Positions 34,004-42,312 of a stretch of DNA of 64,000 bases are shown in pieces. The notes under the pieces were generated by a model, which saw only the letters and a program-made list of their open reading frames with translations, ran no database searches and had not been told where the DNA came from. Both the position numbers and the translations under genes were made by a program. Where the stretch lies: contig NZ_MVAG01000080.1 of the NCBI RefSeq assembly GCF_002177115.1, positions 31,456-95,455 on the forward strand, read 5' to 3'. Positions within the stretch are counted from its first letter, which is position 1; each line of letters opens with the position of its first letter. The stretch comes from Chryseobacterium mucoviscidosis. GTDB lineage: Bacteria > Bacteroidota > Bacteroidia > Flavobacteriales > Weeksellaceae.

Positions 34004-34948
34004 ATGAAAAATAAATACAGAATATTAAAAATTGCCATCACAGTAATCATCCTTGGATTTCTGTTGAGTTTCTCTTTGAAGAAATTCAGCGGACAGAAGA
34101 TTACGGACAATAAAATTTCTGTGAAAATGAATGAAAAAACACCGGTTTACTTCATTGATGAAAAAGATATCCGGGAAATTGTAAAAAAGGAAAACCCTTC
34201 TGGAAAAGTCGGGGATCTTAATATTCCGGCGCTGGAAAAAAAGATCAACAATCTTCCGGCGGTAGACAGTGCAAATGTTTATTTAAACCTGAACGGAAAA
34301 CTTAATTTAGACATCAAACAGAGGGTTCCTATTTTCAGATTAAATAAAGAAGGCAGAGATTTTTATGTAGATGAAAAAGGTATAGAATTTCCGATCTCCA
34401 AAACCTATTCTCATCCATGTATGCTCGTAACAGGAAATGTGAAAAAAGAAGAGTATGAAAAGCTTGCCGAACTGGTTGAAAAGATCGACAAAGACGATTT
34501 CAGCAAAAAATATTTTATCGGAATATCCAAAGACCGAAACGGCGACTATAATCTTCTTACCAGTGAAGGAAATTACAAAGTCGAGATCGGGGATTTAGAT
34601 AATATCGATTTCAAAGTAAAAGGATTTAAAGCCTTTGTAGAAAAATATCTTGTGTATCAGGATCCGGAAAAATACAGTATGGTTTCTATTAAATATCAGA
34701 ACCAGATTGTAACCACCTTAAATCCTAATTACAAAGAAAACGACAGTATTTTAAAAGCAGCCAATATAGAACTGGCAAAAGCTCCGGTTGCCGTTGCCAA
34801 AAGTGTGGAACCAAAGCCTAAAGCCGAAGTTAAAAAAGAAATTAAGAAAACGGGGAATCCTTCAAAACCGAAGGTAACCCAAGCAAAAAAAACTGAGAAA
34901 CCTACGGCGTCAAAACCGAAAACTAAAGCAAAAGTTAAGATAGAATAA
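34004..34948 (+). CDS. ftsQ: Cell division protein FtsQ
   Basis: 314 residues. Cytoplasmic basic start, TM helix near 9-26, POTRA domain (YFIDEKDIREIVKK, LNIPALEKKINNLPAVDSANVYLNLNGKLNLDIKQR) and the FtsQ C-domain to about residue 255. The last ~50 residues are a Lys/Pro/Ala-rich disordered tail (KPKAEVKKEIKKTG, TASKPKTKAKVK). Scaffold linking FtsA/FtsZ-side proteins to FtsL/B. Directly follows the GxxExxY cassette. Confidence 0.92.
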   Translation: MKNKYRILKIAITVIILGFLLSFSLKKFSGQKITDNKISVKMNEKTPVYFIDEKDIREIVKKENPSGKVGDLNIPALEKKINNLPAVDSANVYLNLNGKLNLDIKQRVPIFRLNKEGRDFYVDEKGIEFPISKTYSHPCMLVTGNVKKEEYEKLAELVEKIDKDDFSKKYFIGISKDRNGDYNLLTSEGNYKVEIGDLDNIDFKVKGFKAFVEKYLVYQDPEKYSMVSIKYQNQIVTTLNPNYKENDSILKAANIELAKAPVAVAKSVEPKPKAEVKKEIKKTGNPSKPKVTQAKKTEKPTASKPKTKAKVKIE

Positions 34949-35038
34949 AAATAAAAAAACATCAATATCCATAGGCAAAAACCTATGATCCTTATTAAAA
35001 CAGGAACTGAAAAACGAAAAAATCAAATCGGTATAAAA

Positions 35039-36430
35039 ATGGAAAATCAAGAGTATTCAGTAGGTCTGGACATCGGGACAACAAAGATTGTTGCGATTGT
35101 CGGAAGGAGGAATGCACACGGGAAAATAGAAGTTCTCGGTGTAGGAAAGGCGAAAAGTCTTGGTGTTCACAAAGGTATTGTGAATAATATTTCACAGACC
35201 ATTAATTCAATCAAAGCTGCTGTGTCTGAAGCACAGTCCAGCGCAGGAGTTCCGATCCGTAAAGTTACGGTAGGAATCGCAGGGAAACACATCCGTTCTC
35301 TGCAGCACTCCGATTATATTATGCGTGAACATCCGGATAAATTCATCACAGACGACGACATTGAAGCATTAAAAGATCAGGTAAAAAAACTGGTGATGCT
35401 TCCTGGAGAAGAAATCATTCACGTTTTACCGCAGGAATACAAAGTAGATTCCGAAGGTGAAATTCAGGAACCGGTCGGGATGCACGGTAAGCGTTTAGAG
35501 GCTAACTTCCATGTGGTTGTAGGACAGATGGGAAGCATTCGCAATATCGCGAGATGCGTGAGAGAAGCAGGGCTTGAAATGGAAGCTCTTACCCTTGAAC
35601 CTTTAGCATCCTCTGAAGCGGTTCTTACAAAAGAAGAAAAAGAGGCAGGAGTTGCCATTGTAGATATCGGAGGCGGTACTACAGACATTGCCATCTTTAA
35701 AGATAATATCATCCGTCATACCTGTGTTATCCCTTACGGAGGAGGAATTATTACGGAAGACATCAAGGAAGGCTGTTCTATCATCGAGAAACATGCAGAA
35801 CAACTGAAAGTAAAATTCGGTTCTGCCGTTCCTGAGCTTGAAAAAGACAGCACGTATGTTACCATTCCCGGACTTCACGGAAGACCGGATAAAGAAATTT
35901 CCCTGAAAACTTTAGCACAGATCATCAATGCACGAGTGGAGGAAATTCTGGAAATGGTAAATACAGAGCTAAAGGCTTACGGAGCTTTTGAACAAAAGAA
36001 AAAACTGATTGCAGGAATCGTATTAACGGGTGGTGGATCCAACCTGAAACACCTTCGTCAGCTTGCCAATTATACAACAGGATTCGACAGCAGAATCGGA
36101 TTTGCAAATGAGTATGTGGCGAATGATAAAAATCAGTATCTTAAAGGTCCCGAATTTGCGACTTCCATTGGTTTATTAATGGAAAGTTTAAAAATCAGGG
36201 ATAAAAAGCTGAACACGGTAGAAGACACTCCTGTTTTGGAAAAAGAGCAGCCGGAAAATGCTGCTGCACAAGCTGCGATTGAAACTTCACAACCCGCTCC
36301 GCAGGAAGTTGCCCCGATACAGGAACAACAGCCTAGAGAAGAACAGCATGAGAATAAAAAGGCGGCAAAACTCACTTTCGGGCAGTCGCTGATGGAAAAA
36401 GTAAAAAAATTCTTTGAAGAAGTAGAATAA
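35039..36430 (+). CDS. ftsA: Cell division protein FtsA
   Basis: 463 residues from ATG 35039 (MENQEYSVGLDIGTTKIVAI). A longer in-frame start at 34985 adds 18 non-conserved residues and is rejected. Actin-like: phosphate-1 GLDIGTTK, the SHS2/1C domain (HVLPQEYKVDSEGEI), phosphate-2 VDIGGGTTDIAIF near 206-218, adenosine GIVLTGGGSNLKHL near 331. An Ala/Gln/Pro/Glu-rich linker precedes a C-terminal amphipathic membrane-targeting helix (FGQSLMEKVKKFFEEVE). Tethers FtsZ to the membrane. Confidence 0.95.
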   Translation: MENQEYSVGLDIGTTKIVAIVGRRNAHGKIEVLGVGKAKSLGVHKGIVNNISQTINSIKAAVSEAQSSAGVPIRKVTVGIAGKHIRSLQHSDYIMREHPDKFITDDDIEALKDQVKKLVMLPGEEIIHVLPQEYKVDSEGEIQEPVGMHGKRLEANFHVVVGQMGSIRNIARCVREAGLEMEALTLEPLASSEAVLTKEEKEAGVAIVDIGGGTTDIAIFKDNIIRHTCVIPYGGGIITEDIKEGCSIIEKHAEQLKVKFGSAVPELEKDSTYVTIPGLHGRPDKEISLKTLAQIINARVEEILEMVNTELKAYGAFEQKKKLIAGIVLTGGGSNLKHLRQLANYTTGFDSRIGFANEYVANDKNQYLKGPEFATSIGLLMESLKIRDKKLNTVEDTPVLEKEQPENAAAQAAIETSQPAPQEVAPIQEQQPREEQHENKKAAKLTFGQSLMEKVKKFFEEVE

Positions 36431-36516
36431 ATGATAAAAGATCAGTGATAATTGATGATTTATTTTTAATTAAAACAAAATCATTATTCATTTATCGCTT
36501 ATCAATTATAATTATT
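36431..36516. repeat. Word-type imperfect palindrome between ftsA and ftsZ
   Basis: ATGATAAAAGATCAGTGATA and TTGATGATTTA on the left face TCATTATTCATTTATCGC and TTATCAATTATAATTATT on the right. Symmetry is imperfect. The rest of the 100-bp gap is the ftsZ leader. Confidence 0.45.
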
Positions 36517-36530
36517 AAAAGAAACTAATT

Positions 36531-38435
36531 ATGGAAAACATAGGTACACAAGGATTTTCATTTGATTTGCCAAAAGGAAATTCATCAATCATAAAAGTAA
36601 TCGGTGTTGGAGGCGGTGGAAACAATGCGCTGAAACACATGTACGAAAAAGGTATTCACGGAGTGGATTTCGTGATTTGCAATACAGACGCTCAGACTTT
36701 AGATAATAATCCGGTTGCCAACAAAGTACAGTTGGGAACTACCATTACGGAAGGTCTTGGCGCAGGAGCCGATCCTGAAGTGGGAGAAAAATCTGCCATC
36801 GAAAGCATCGAAGATATTAAAGCTGCTATGGGACAGAATACCAAGATGGTTTTCATCACTGCCGGAATGGGTGGTGGTACAGGAACAGGAGCTGCTCCCG
36901 TTATTGCTAAAGTAGCCAAAGATATGGGAATCTTAACGGTAGGAATTGTTACCGTCCCTTTCAGTTTTGAAGGGAAAAGAAGACTGGAACAGGCTGAAAA
37001 CGGTCTGGATAAATTAAGAAATAATGTTGACTCATTAATTGTCATCAACAACGATAAATTAAGACAGCAATTCGGAAACCTTGGCTTCAAGCAGGGATTC
37101 TCAAAAGCCGATGAAGTTTTAACGAACGCTGCCAAAGGAATGGCGGAAGTTATTACGGGTTACTTTGATGTAAACATTGACTTTAGAGATGCTAAATCTG
37201 TGCTTCAGAATTCAGGAACGGCATTGATGTCTACAGGAATTGCTTCCGGTGAAAATAAAGCCGAAGAAGCAGTTAAAAAAGCACTTGATTCCCCACTATT
37301 GAATGACAACAAAATTACAGGTGCGAAAAACGTTCTGTTACTGATCAGAAGTGGTGTGGAAGAAGTGACCATGGACGAGATCGGAGTAATCATGGATCAC
37401 ATCCAAAAAGAAGCAGGAAACACGGCGGATATCATTTTCGGGGTTGGAGCAGACGAAGAATTGGGAGATTCTGTAAGCGTTCTTGTAATCGCAACAGGTT
37501 TTTCTAACGATAACAAAAAATTTGCAGGACCCACAGAGAAAATTAAAATCAGCCTGAACGACAGCTTTGATACCCCAAAAGAGTCTCCTTTTAAAACAAG
37601 AGAGGAAAGACATTCTCATGCGGAGCAGGATTATGATTTCGGGGGTAAAAACCTTTTCAGATTAGACGATGAAGACCACGACCATCCACAATTCGGGGTT
37701 ACTTCTACTGAAAAAAAAATGACTATTGGCAACGAAGAGACTAAAACTGAAATAAAATTCTTTGATAAAGAGGAAGATACGGTTAACAGCACTCAGGACT
37801 GGAGAAACGAAGACAATGAAGAAGAATCTTTCAGCTTATTTACTTTAGATGAAGAAGTAGAAGATCCGAATGATCTGGAAATAGAATCTTTTAAGTTTGA
37901 TTTTGATCATAAAAAAGAAGAACCACAGTCTAATACTGCTTTCAATAACACATTTTCTGAGGAAAAACCTGTTGAATTCAGCTTCTTCGTGAATGAGCCC
38001 GTAAAGAATGAGCCTAAATCTGATTTCGGACAGCCAAAAGCAGAACTTGCAGCAATCAACGAAGTAAATCAGCTTACGGAAGAGCCGTTTCAGAAAGTAG
38101 AACATTTCTTTCAGCATCTGAAAGAAGAGCCTGTTGTTGAAAATAAGACAGAAACCGAAGCTCCGAAACCGGCAGAAGAAGAATTCACCTTCGTGAATAA
38201 AACCGTGGATCAGGAAAGAGTAATGGAAAGAAGAAACAAGCTGAAAGAGTTTAACTCTCGTTACCAGAGTTTCGACAGCTCCAGCGAGTTTGAGTCTGTT
38301 CCCGCATTCAAGAGAAAAAATATTTCAATTGAAGGAACCAATGCATCAGACCAGAATATCAACACATATTTGTCTGATAACAACGGAAATATGCAGATCA
38401 GAGAAAACAGATTTTTAAATAAAGATGTAGACTAA
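36531..38435 (+). CDS. ftsZ: Tubulin-like division GTPase FtsZ (long C-terminal form)
   Basis: 634 residues, much longer than the ~380 of E. coli. GTPase domain: IGVGGGGNNAL near 24-34, tubulin signature GGGTGTG at 114-120, T7 loop NVDFAD-like NIDFRDAKSVL near 215. After about residue 330 comes a long acidic, Phe-spaced linker (HDHPQFGVTSTEKKMTI, ESFSLFTLDEEVEDPNDLE) as in other Flavobacteriia, then a basic part (MERRNKLKEFNSRYQS) and a C-terminal NRFLNKDVD. Forms the Z ring. Confidence 0.97.
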   Translation: MENIGTQGFSFDLPKGNSSIIKVIGVGGGGNNALKHMYEKGIHGVDFVICNTDAQTLDNNPVANKVQLGTTITEGLGAGADPEVGEKSAIESIEDIKAAMGQNTKMVFITAGMGGGTGTGAAPVIAKVAKDMGILTVGIVTVPFSFEGKRRLEQAENGLDKLRNNVDSLIVINNDKLRQQFGNLGFKQGFSKADEVLTNAAKGMAEVITGYFDVNIDFRDAKSVLQNSGTALMSTGIASGENKAEEAVKKALDSPLLNDNKITGAKNVLLLIRSGVEEVTMDEIGVIMDHIQKEAGNTADIIFGVGADEELGDSVSVLVIATGFSNDNKKFAGPTEKIKISLNDSFDTPKESPFKTREERHSHAEQDYDFGGKNLFRLDDEDHDHPQFGVTSTEKKMTIGNEETKTEIKFFDKEEDTVNSTQDWRNEDNEEESFSLFTLDEEVEDPNDLEIESFKFDFDHKKEEPQSNTAFNNTFSEEKPVEFSFFVNEPVKNEPKSDFGQPKAELAAINEVNQLTEEPFQKVEHFFQHLKEEPVVENKTETEAPKPAEEEFTFVNKTVDQERVMERRNKLKEFNSRYQSFDSSSEFESVPAFKRKNISIEGTNASDQNINTYLSDNNGNMQIRENRFLNKDVD

Positions 38436-38437
38436 AA

Positions 38438-38541
38438 TTTAATTTGAAAATGTGGTCATTTGAGAATTTGAAAATTATATATTCTCGATTCTAAAATAAT
38501 TGCATTTTCAAATTGTCTCATTTTTCAAATTATCAAATTAA
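38438..38541. repeat. Imperfect inverted repeat between ftsZ and yqeY
   Basis: TTTAATTTGAAAATGTGGTC with GAGAATTTGAAAAT on the left is mirrored by ATTTTCAAATTGTCTCATTT and CAAATTATCAAATTAAA on the right. It covers nearly the whole gap and ends 4 nt before the yqeY ATG. Confidence 0.6.
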
Positions 38542-38545
38542 AACC

Positions 38546-38992
38546 ATGAGTTTAGAAAATACAATAAACGAAGCTATAAAAACAGCAATGAGAGCCAAAG
38601 ACAAAGTGGCTTTGGATTCTCTTCGTGCTGTAAAATCTCAGATATTACTGCTTAAAACGGAAGCCAGAGGTGCAGAAGTTAGTGCAGAACAGGAAATTGC
38701 TATTCTTCAGAGAATGGTAAAACAGCGTAAGGATTCTGCAGAACAGTTTACTGCGCAGGGAAGAAATGATCTTGCCGAAGTGGAGGAAGCTCAGATGAAA
38801 GTGATTGAGCAATTTTTGCCAAAACAGCTTTCAGCAGAAGAACTGGAAGCAGAAATGAAAAACATTATCGCTGAAACAGGCGCTGAATCTATGAAAGATT
38901 TAGGTAAGGTAATGGGAATTGCTTCAAAATCTTTAGCCGGAAAATCGGACGGAAAAAGCATTTCCGAGATGGCGAAAAAACTGCTTTCATAA
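38546..38992 (+). CDS. GatB/YqeY domain protein
   Basis: 148 residues from ATG 38546 (MSLENTINEAIKTAMRAKDK); the frame is open upstream but only over repeat sequence. Contains the YqeY pattern ALDSLRAVKSQILLLKTEARG, EIAILQRMVKQRKDSAEQF, AEVEEAQMKVIEQFLPKQLS and KDLGKVMGIASKSLAGKSDGKSISEMAKKLL. YqeY is the stand-alone version of the tRNA-binding tail of GatB; function is not clear. Last gene of the dcw transcript. Confidence 0.92.
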   Translation: MSLENTINEAIKTAMRAKDKVALDSLRAVKSQILLLKTEARGAEVSAEQEIAILQRMVKQRKDSAEQFTAQGRNDLAEVEEAQMKVIEQFLPKQLSAEELEAEMKNIIAETGAESMKDLGKVMGIASKSLAGKSDGKSISEMAKKLLS

Positions 38993-38994
38993 TT

Positions 38995-39060
38995 GCTGAT
39001 CGTTGGTAATTTTTAGTTGATTGGTACTTCTATCCATCAACTAAAAACCAAAACATCAGC
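38995..39060. repeat. 66-bp palindromic repeat after yqeY
   Basis: GCTGAT ... ATCAGC ends enclose TTGGTAATTTTTAGTTGAT-GG facing CCATCAACTAAAAACCAA. Begins 2 nt after the stop codon. Confidence 0.7.
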
Positions 39061-39104
39061 TATTTTATAAGGATATTCAACCTTTGCATATCGATTTGAT
39101 TAAA

Positions 39105-39140
39105 GAAGCCCGAAACTTTTCAGTTTCGGGCTTCATTTAT
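39105..39140 (+). terminator. Terminator of the dcw cluster
   Basis: GAAGCCCGAAACT (39105-39117) pairs perfectly with AGTTTCGGGCTTC (39122-39134), 13 bp, followed by a T-rich stretch. The remaining 39141-39371 shows only AT-rich sequence with no gene. Confidence 0.9.
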
Positions 39141-39371
39141 TTTTTCTGAATGACATCAGTTCATGCTTCGGTAAAAAGCAAAAACTGAAAGAAAATAAAT
39201 TGAGAGGGATCAGTGTAAATATTTTTTCATGGTCAACTGTTTTCAGAATCATTTCAAATTTAGTAATTATTTTTGATAATTAACATATTTAATTTAAAAT
39301 TTTGCAATTATTATTAAACTATTAACATTCAATTCATTTTGTTTTCTAAAACAACCGATAGTTTTTATATA

Positions 39372-39402
39372 TTGATGAAACGTAAAGAATTGCTTAAATT
39401 TG
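39372..39402 (+). promoter_or_regulatory. Promoter of the bacilliredoxin gene
   Basis: TTG at 39372-39374, 20-nt spacer, TAAATTTG at 39395-39402; the Bacteroidota consensus with a start codon 22 nt later. Confidence 0.65.
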
Positions 39403-39423
39403 TACTTTACAAAAAACAAAAAT

Positions 39424-39834
39424 ATGTATCCACAAGATTTAGTAATGCCGATGAAGGCTGAACTTACAGATAAAGGTTTCGAAGACTTGACAACTCCGGC
39501 TCAGGTAGAAGAAGCATTAAAACAATCAGGAACTACCCTTTTGGTCATCAACTCTGTATGCGGATGTGCTGCAGGAGCTGCAAGACCGGGAGTTGTATAT
39601 TCTTTAACAGGAGACAAAAAGCCTGATCATTTAACTACTGTTTTCGCAGGTTTCGATACAGAAGCCGTTGTTGAAGCGAGAAAACATTTAGCACCGTTCC
39701 CTCCAAGCTCACCTTGCGTAGCGCTGTTTAAAGACGGAGAACTGGTTCATATGCTGGAAAGACACCACATTGAAGGAAATCCTGCAGGAGCAATCGCTGC
39801 AAACCTTCAGGCTGCTTACGACGAATATTGCTAG
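39424..39834 (+). CDS. BrxA/BrxB family bacilliredoxin (YphP/YqiW)
   Basis: 136 residues from ATG 39424 (MYPQDLVMPMKAEL). The CGC active site is in INSVCGCAAGAARPG near 46-60, with the conserved PPSSPCVALFKDGE and HHIEG segments and a C-terminal Cys. In Bacillus these proteins remove bacillithiol from thiolated proteins; whether this organism makes bacillithiol cannot be told here. Own promoter and terminator. Confidence 0.93.
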   Translation: MYPQDLVMPMKAELTDKGFEDLTTPAQVEEALKQSGTTLLVINSVCGCAAGAARPGVVYSLTGDKKPDHLTTVFAGFDTEAVVEARKHLAPFPPSSPCVALFKDGELVHMLERHHIEGNPAGAIAANLQAAYDEYC

Positions 39835-39855
39835 TAAACGAGCATTTCTGATATA

Positions 39856-39886
39856 AACCGTTACAATTTGTAGCGGTTTTTTTATT
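39856..39886 (+). terminator. Terminator after the bacilliredoxin gene
   Basis: AACCGTTACA (39856-39865) pairs with TGTAGCGGTT (39869-39878), then seven T. Same stem as the terminator after secA. Confidence 0.85.
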
Positions 39887-39926
39887 TTATCATCACAAAA
39901 AAATTCTCTGAAAATCCAATTATTAT

Positions 39927-39934
39927 TATATTTG
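39927..39934 (+). promoter_or_regulatory. Promoter -7 box of the GH3 gene
   Basis: TATATTTG ends 5 nt before the ATG at 39940, so transcription would start at or next to the start codon. Confidence 0.5.
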
Positions 39935-39939
39935 TTGAA

Positions 39940-41454
39940 ATGGCAACGAAAGCACTTTTCAATACTGTGGTCAATTGGTTTATCCGCCAAAGGATAGATC
40001 AGATTCAGAATTTCATGGATCATCCTATTGAAACACAGAAAGGTATCTTATTTTCCCAGTTATTTCATGCAGAAGATACGGAGTATGGGAGAAAATATGG
40101 TTTTAATTCCATTTCGAGTTATCAGGACTTTAAGAACAAAGTTCCGGTTGTTACCTACGAAGAAATGGAGCCTTATATTGAAAAAGCAAGACAGGGACAG
40201 AAAGATGTAAGCTGGCCCGGTTACATCAAACATTTTGCAAAATCTTCCGGAACCACGAACGCCAAAAGCAAATTCATCCCGATTTCTGCAGAAAGCCTTG
40301 AATACTGCCACATGAAAGCCGGAAAAGATATGGTTTCCATTTACGCCAACAATCACCCCGAAAATCAGCTTTTTAATTATAAAAATTTACGTCTGGGCGG
40401 AAGTTCTGAACTCTACGCGGATTTTAATACCAAATTTGGCGATTTATCGGCTATTCTGATTGACAATCTTCCTTTCTGGGTAGAAGTTACCACCACTCCG
40501 AGTAAAAAGGTTTCTTTAATGGGAGAATGGGAAAGCAAACTCAGAGCCATTACTTCCGAAGTTAAAAAGGAGGATGTAGGAAGTATTTTGGGGGTTCCGA
40601 GCTGGATGATGGTTCTTTTACAGAGGGTTCTGAAAGAAACTGACTTCAAAAATATTTCTGAATTGTGGCCGAATCTTGAAGTATTTTTCCACGGAGGAAT
40701 CAGCTTTAAGCCTTACAGAGAACAGTATAAGCAGATTATCGGAAAAAATATCAATTACTACGAGATCTATAATGCTTCCGAAGGCTTTTTCGGAATTCAG
40801 GACAGATCCAACAGCGATGAAATGCTTCTGATGCTTGATTACGGTATTTTTTACGAGTTTATTCCGATGGATCAGTTCCATTTTTCCAATCCGAAAGTCG
40901 TGAGTCTGGAAGATGTGGAAATCGGGAAAAACTATGCCATGGTAATTACGACAAACGGCGGATTATGGAGATATCTCATTGGCGATACCGTTGTTTTTAC
41001 CTCAACCAATCCGTTCAGAATAAAAATAACAGGAAGAACGAAACATTACATTAACGCTTTTGGAGAGGAGCTGATGATTACTAACGTTGAATCTGCGCTC
41101 ACCAAAGCCTGCGAAGAAACCAATGCATCCGTTTCCGACTTCACAGGAGCCCCTGTTTTCATGAAAGAGAACGAAGGCGGAGCTCATGAATGGATTTTTG
41201 AATTCTGCGAAAAACCGGACAATTTAGAGCGTTTTATAGACGTTTTTGACAATCATCTCAAATCGATTAATTCCGACTACGAAGCAAAACGTTACAACAA
41301 TATGACCCTGAAAAGACCGATTGTGCATATTGCAAAACCTAATCTTTTTTATTGCTGGCTTGAATCCAAAGGCAAACTGGGCGGACAGAACAAGGTTCCC
41401 AGACTGAGCAATGACCGGGAGTATATTGATCCTTTACTGGAACTTAATAAATAG
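39940..41454 (+). CDS. GH3 auxin-responsive promoter family protein (acyl-amido synthetase-like)
   Basis: 504 residues. GH3 features of the ANL adenylating superfamily: the phosphate-binding FAKSSGTTNAKSKFIPIS near 94-111, YNASEGFFGIQ near 275-285 (YxxSEG-type motif), LWRYLIGDTVVFT near 341-353 and KITGRTKHYINAFGEELMI near 362-380. Plant GH3 enzymes join auxin or jasmonate to amino acids; bacterial members are common in Bacteroidota with unknown substrates. Likely leaderless transcript. Confidence 0.92.
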   Translation: MATKALFNTVVNWFIRQRIDQIQNFMDHPIETQKGILFSQLFHAEDTEYGRKYGFNSISSYQDFKNKVPVVTYEEMEPYIEKARQGQKDVSWPGYIKHFAKSSGTTNAKSKFIPISAESLEYCHMKAGKDMVSIYANNHPENQLFNYKNLRLGGSSELYADFNTKFGDLSAILIDNLPFWVEVTTTPSKKVSLMGEWESKLRAITSEVKKEDVGSILGVPSWMMVLLQRVLKETDFKNISELWPNLEVFFHGGISFKPYREQYKQIIGKNINYYEIYNASEGFFGIQDRSNSDEMLLMLDYGIFYEFIPMDQFHFSNPKVVSLEDVEIGKNYAMVITTNGGLWRYLIGDTVVFTSTNPFRIKITGRTKHYINAFGEELMITNVESALTKACEETNASVSDFTGAPVFMKENEGGAHEWIFEFCEKPDNLERFIDVFDNHLKSINSDYEAKRYNNMTLKRPIVHIAKPNLFYCWLESKGKLGGQNKVPRLSNDREYIDPLLELNK

Positions 41455-41456
41455 AA

Positions 41457-41482
41457 AAACCGCAGAAATACTGCGGTTTCAT
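41457..41482. terminator. Bidirectional terminator after the GH3 gene
   Basis: AAACCGCAG (41457-41465) pairs with CTGCGGTTT (41471-41479), 5-nt loop, A and T runs on either side; serves the converging GH3 and lipoprotein genes. Confidence 0.85.
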
Positions 41483-41502
41483 TTTTATCAGAAAGATTTA
41501 AT

Positions 41503-41913
41503 TTACTTGCTTAAATCTTCTTTTAATTTTTTAGCGCCTTCTTCAACTTTGGAAGCTCCTTTAGCTGCGGCACTTTTTACATCTTTTCCTACTTTATCAG
41601 CCCCTTCTTTGATGTCCTGCCCTGCTTTCTGAAGATCCTGTTTCGTTTTGTCCGCAGTAGCATCAATTTTATTTTTTGCATCTTCGGCAGCATTATCAAT
41701 CTTTTGTCCGGCAGCATCAATTTTAGCCTGAGTGTTTTCTTTCACTTCATTAATTTTTGCCGAATCTACTCCCACTCCGTTTTCTGAGATAGTAGTGGTG
41801 GTAGTGGTCGTAGATCCGTCCGGATTTTCAACAGTTTCTGTTTTTGATGTTGACTTTGTACATGACACAACCACGGCTGCGATCATCAGTACAGATAAAA
41901 TGCTTTTTTTCAT
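41503..41913 (-). CDS. Lipoprotein with apolipoprotein/LEA-like helical repeats
   Basis: 136 residues. Lipobox VVSC (Cys18). A Thr-rich linker (TTTTTTT) leads to a long amphipathic helix of 11-residue-like repeats (DAAGQKIDNAAEDAKNKID, ATADKTKQDLQKAGQDIKEG, KSAAAKGASKVEEGAKKLKE), similar in style to LEA and YtxH-type stress proteins. Anchored in the cell envelope; possibly a membrane- or protein-stabilising stress protein. Separate transcript; not related to the next lipoprotein. Confidence 0.75.
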   Translation of the reverse strand: MKKSILSVLMIAAVVVSCTKSTSKTETVENPDGSTTTTTTTISENGVGVDSAKINEVKENTQAKIDAAGQKIDNAAEDAKNKIDATADKTKQDLQKAGQDIKEGADKVGKDVKSAAAKGASKVEEGAKKLKEDLSK

Positions 41914-41954
41914 ACTTTATAATTTTTTTTAAAAACGTTTTTTTGTGATTTATA

Positions 41955-42308
41955 TTATGCAGATTTTACCTCTGCAGAAGGCTCAGATGTCTTCTTTTTC
42001 TCCTCGTCTGTTTTTTTCTTTTCTTCTTCCGCCTTCTTTTTATTTTCCTTTTCAAGTTCTTCTTTCAGTTTCTTTTCCTGCTCCTGAAGTTTTAATGCCT
42101 CTTTTACCGAATCCTGATACTGTTTTGAAGACATCCTGATCTGTCTTGCAACATCTACAGAAATCGCGCCATTCGAGAAAGAATCGATTGCGGTGGTATC
42201 ATAATTTGCTTTCGGGCTGTCTGCGGGGTAAAAATCTGCCGGTTCTTTTTTTGAACAGGAAATCACAACTGCCGAGAAAATAATAGCTGCAAAAGATAAA
42301 TTTTTCAT
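41955..42308 (-). CDS. Small lipoprotein with charged coiled coil
   Basis: 117 residues. Lipobox VISC (Cys18). A short folded part (NGAISVDVARQIRMSSKQYQDSVKEAL) leads to a Glu/Lys coiled coil (QEQEKKLKEELEKENKKKAE, then repeated EEEKKKTD). No family recognised. Starts 4 nt after the stop of the EEP gene upstream on the minus strand, so it is the last gene of the 45085-41955 run. Confidence 0.7.
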   Translation of the reverse strand: MKNLSFAAIIFSAVVISCSKKEPADFYPADSPKANYDTTAIDSFSNGAISVDVARQIRMSSKQYQDSVKEALKLQEQEKKLKEELEKENKKKAEEEKKKTDEEKKKTSEPSAEVKSA

Positions 42309-42312
42309 GGAA

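Noticed and set aside
36692..37135. 147-codon minus-strand frame inside ftsZ, and similar long antisense frames in rsmH, ftsW, murE and secA
   Set aside because: They are shadows of well-supported genes, with no family match and with codon bias explained by the sense strand.
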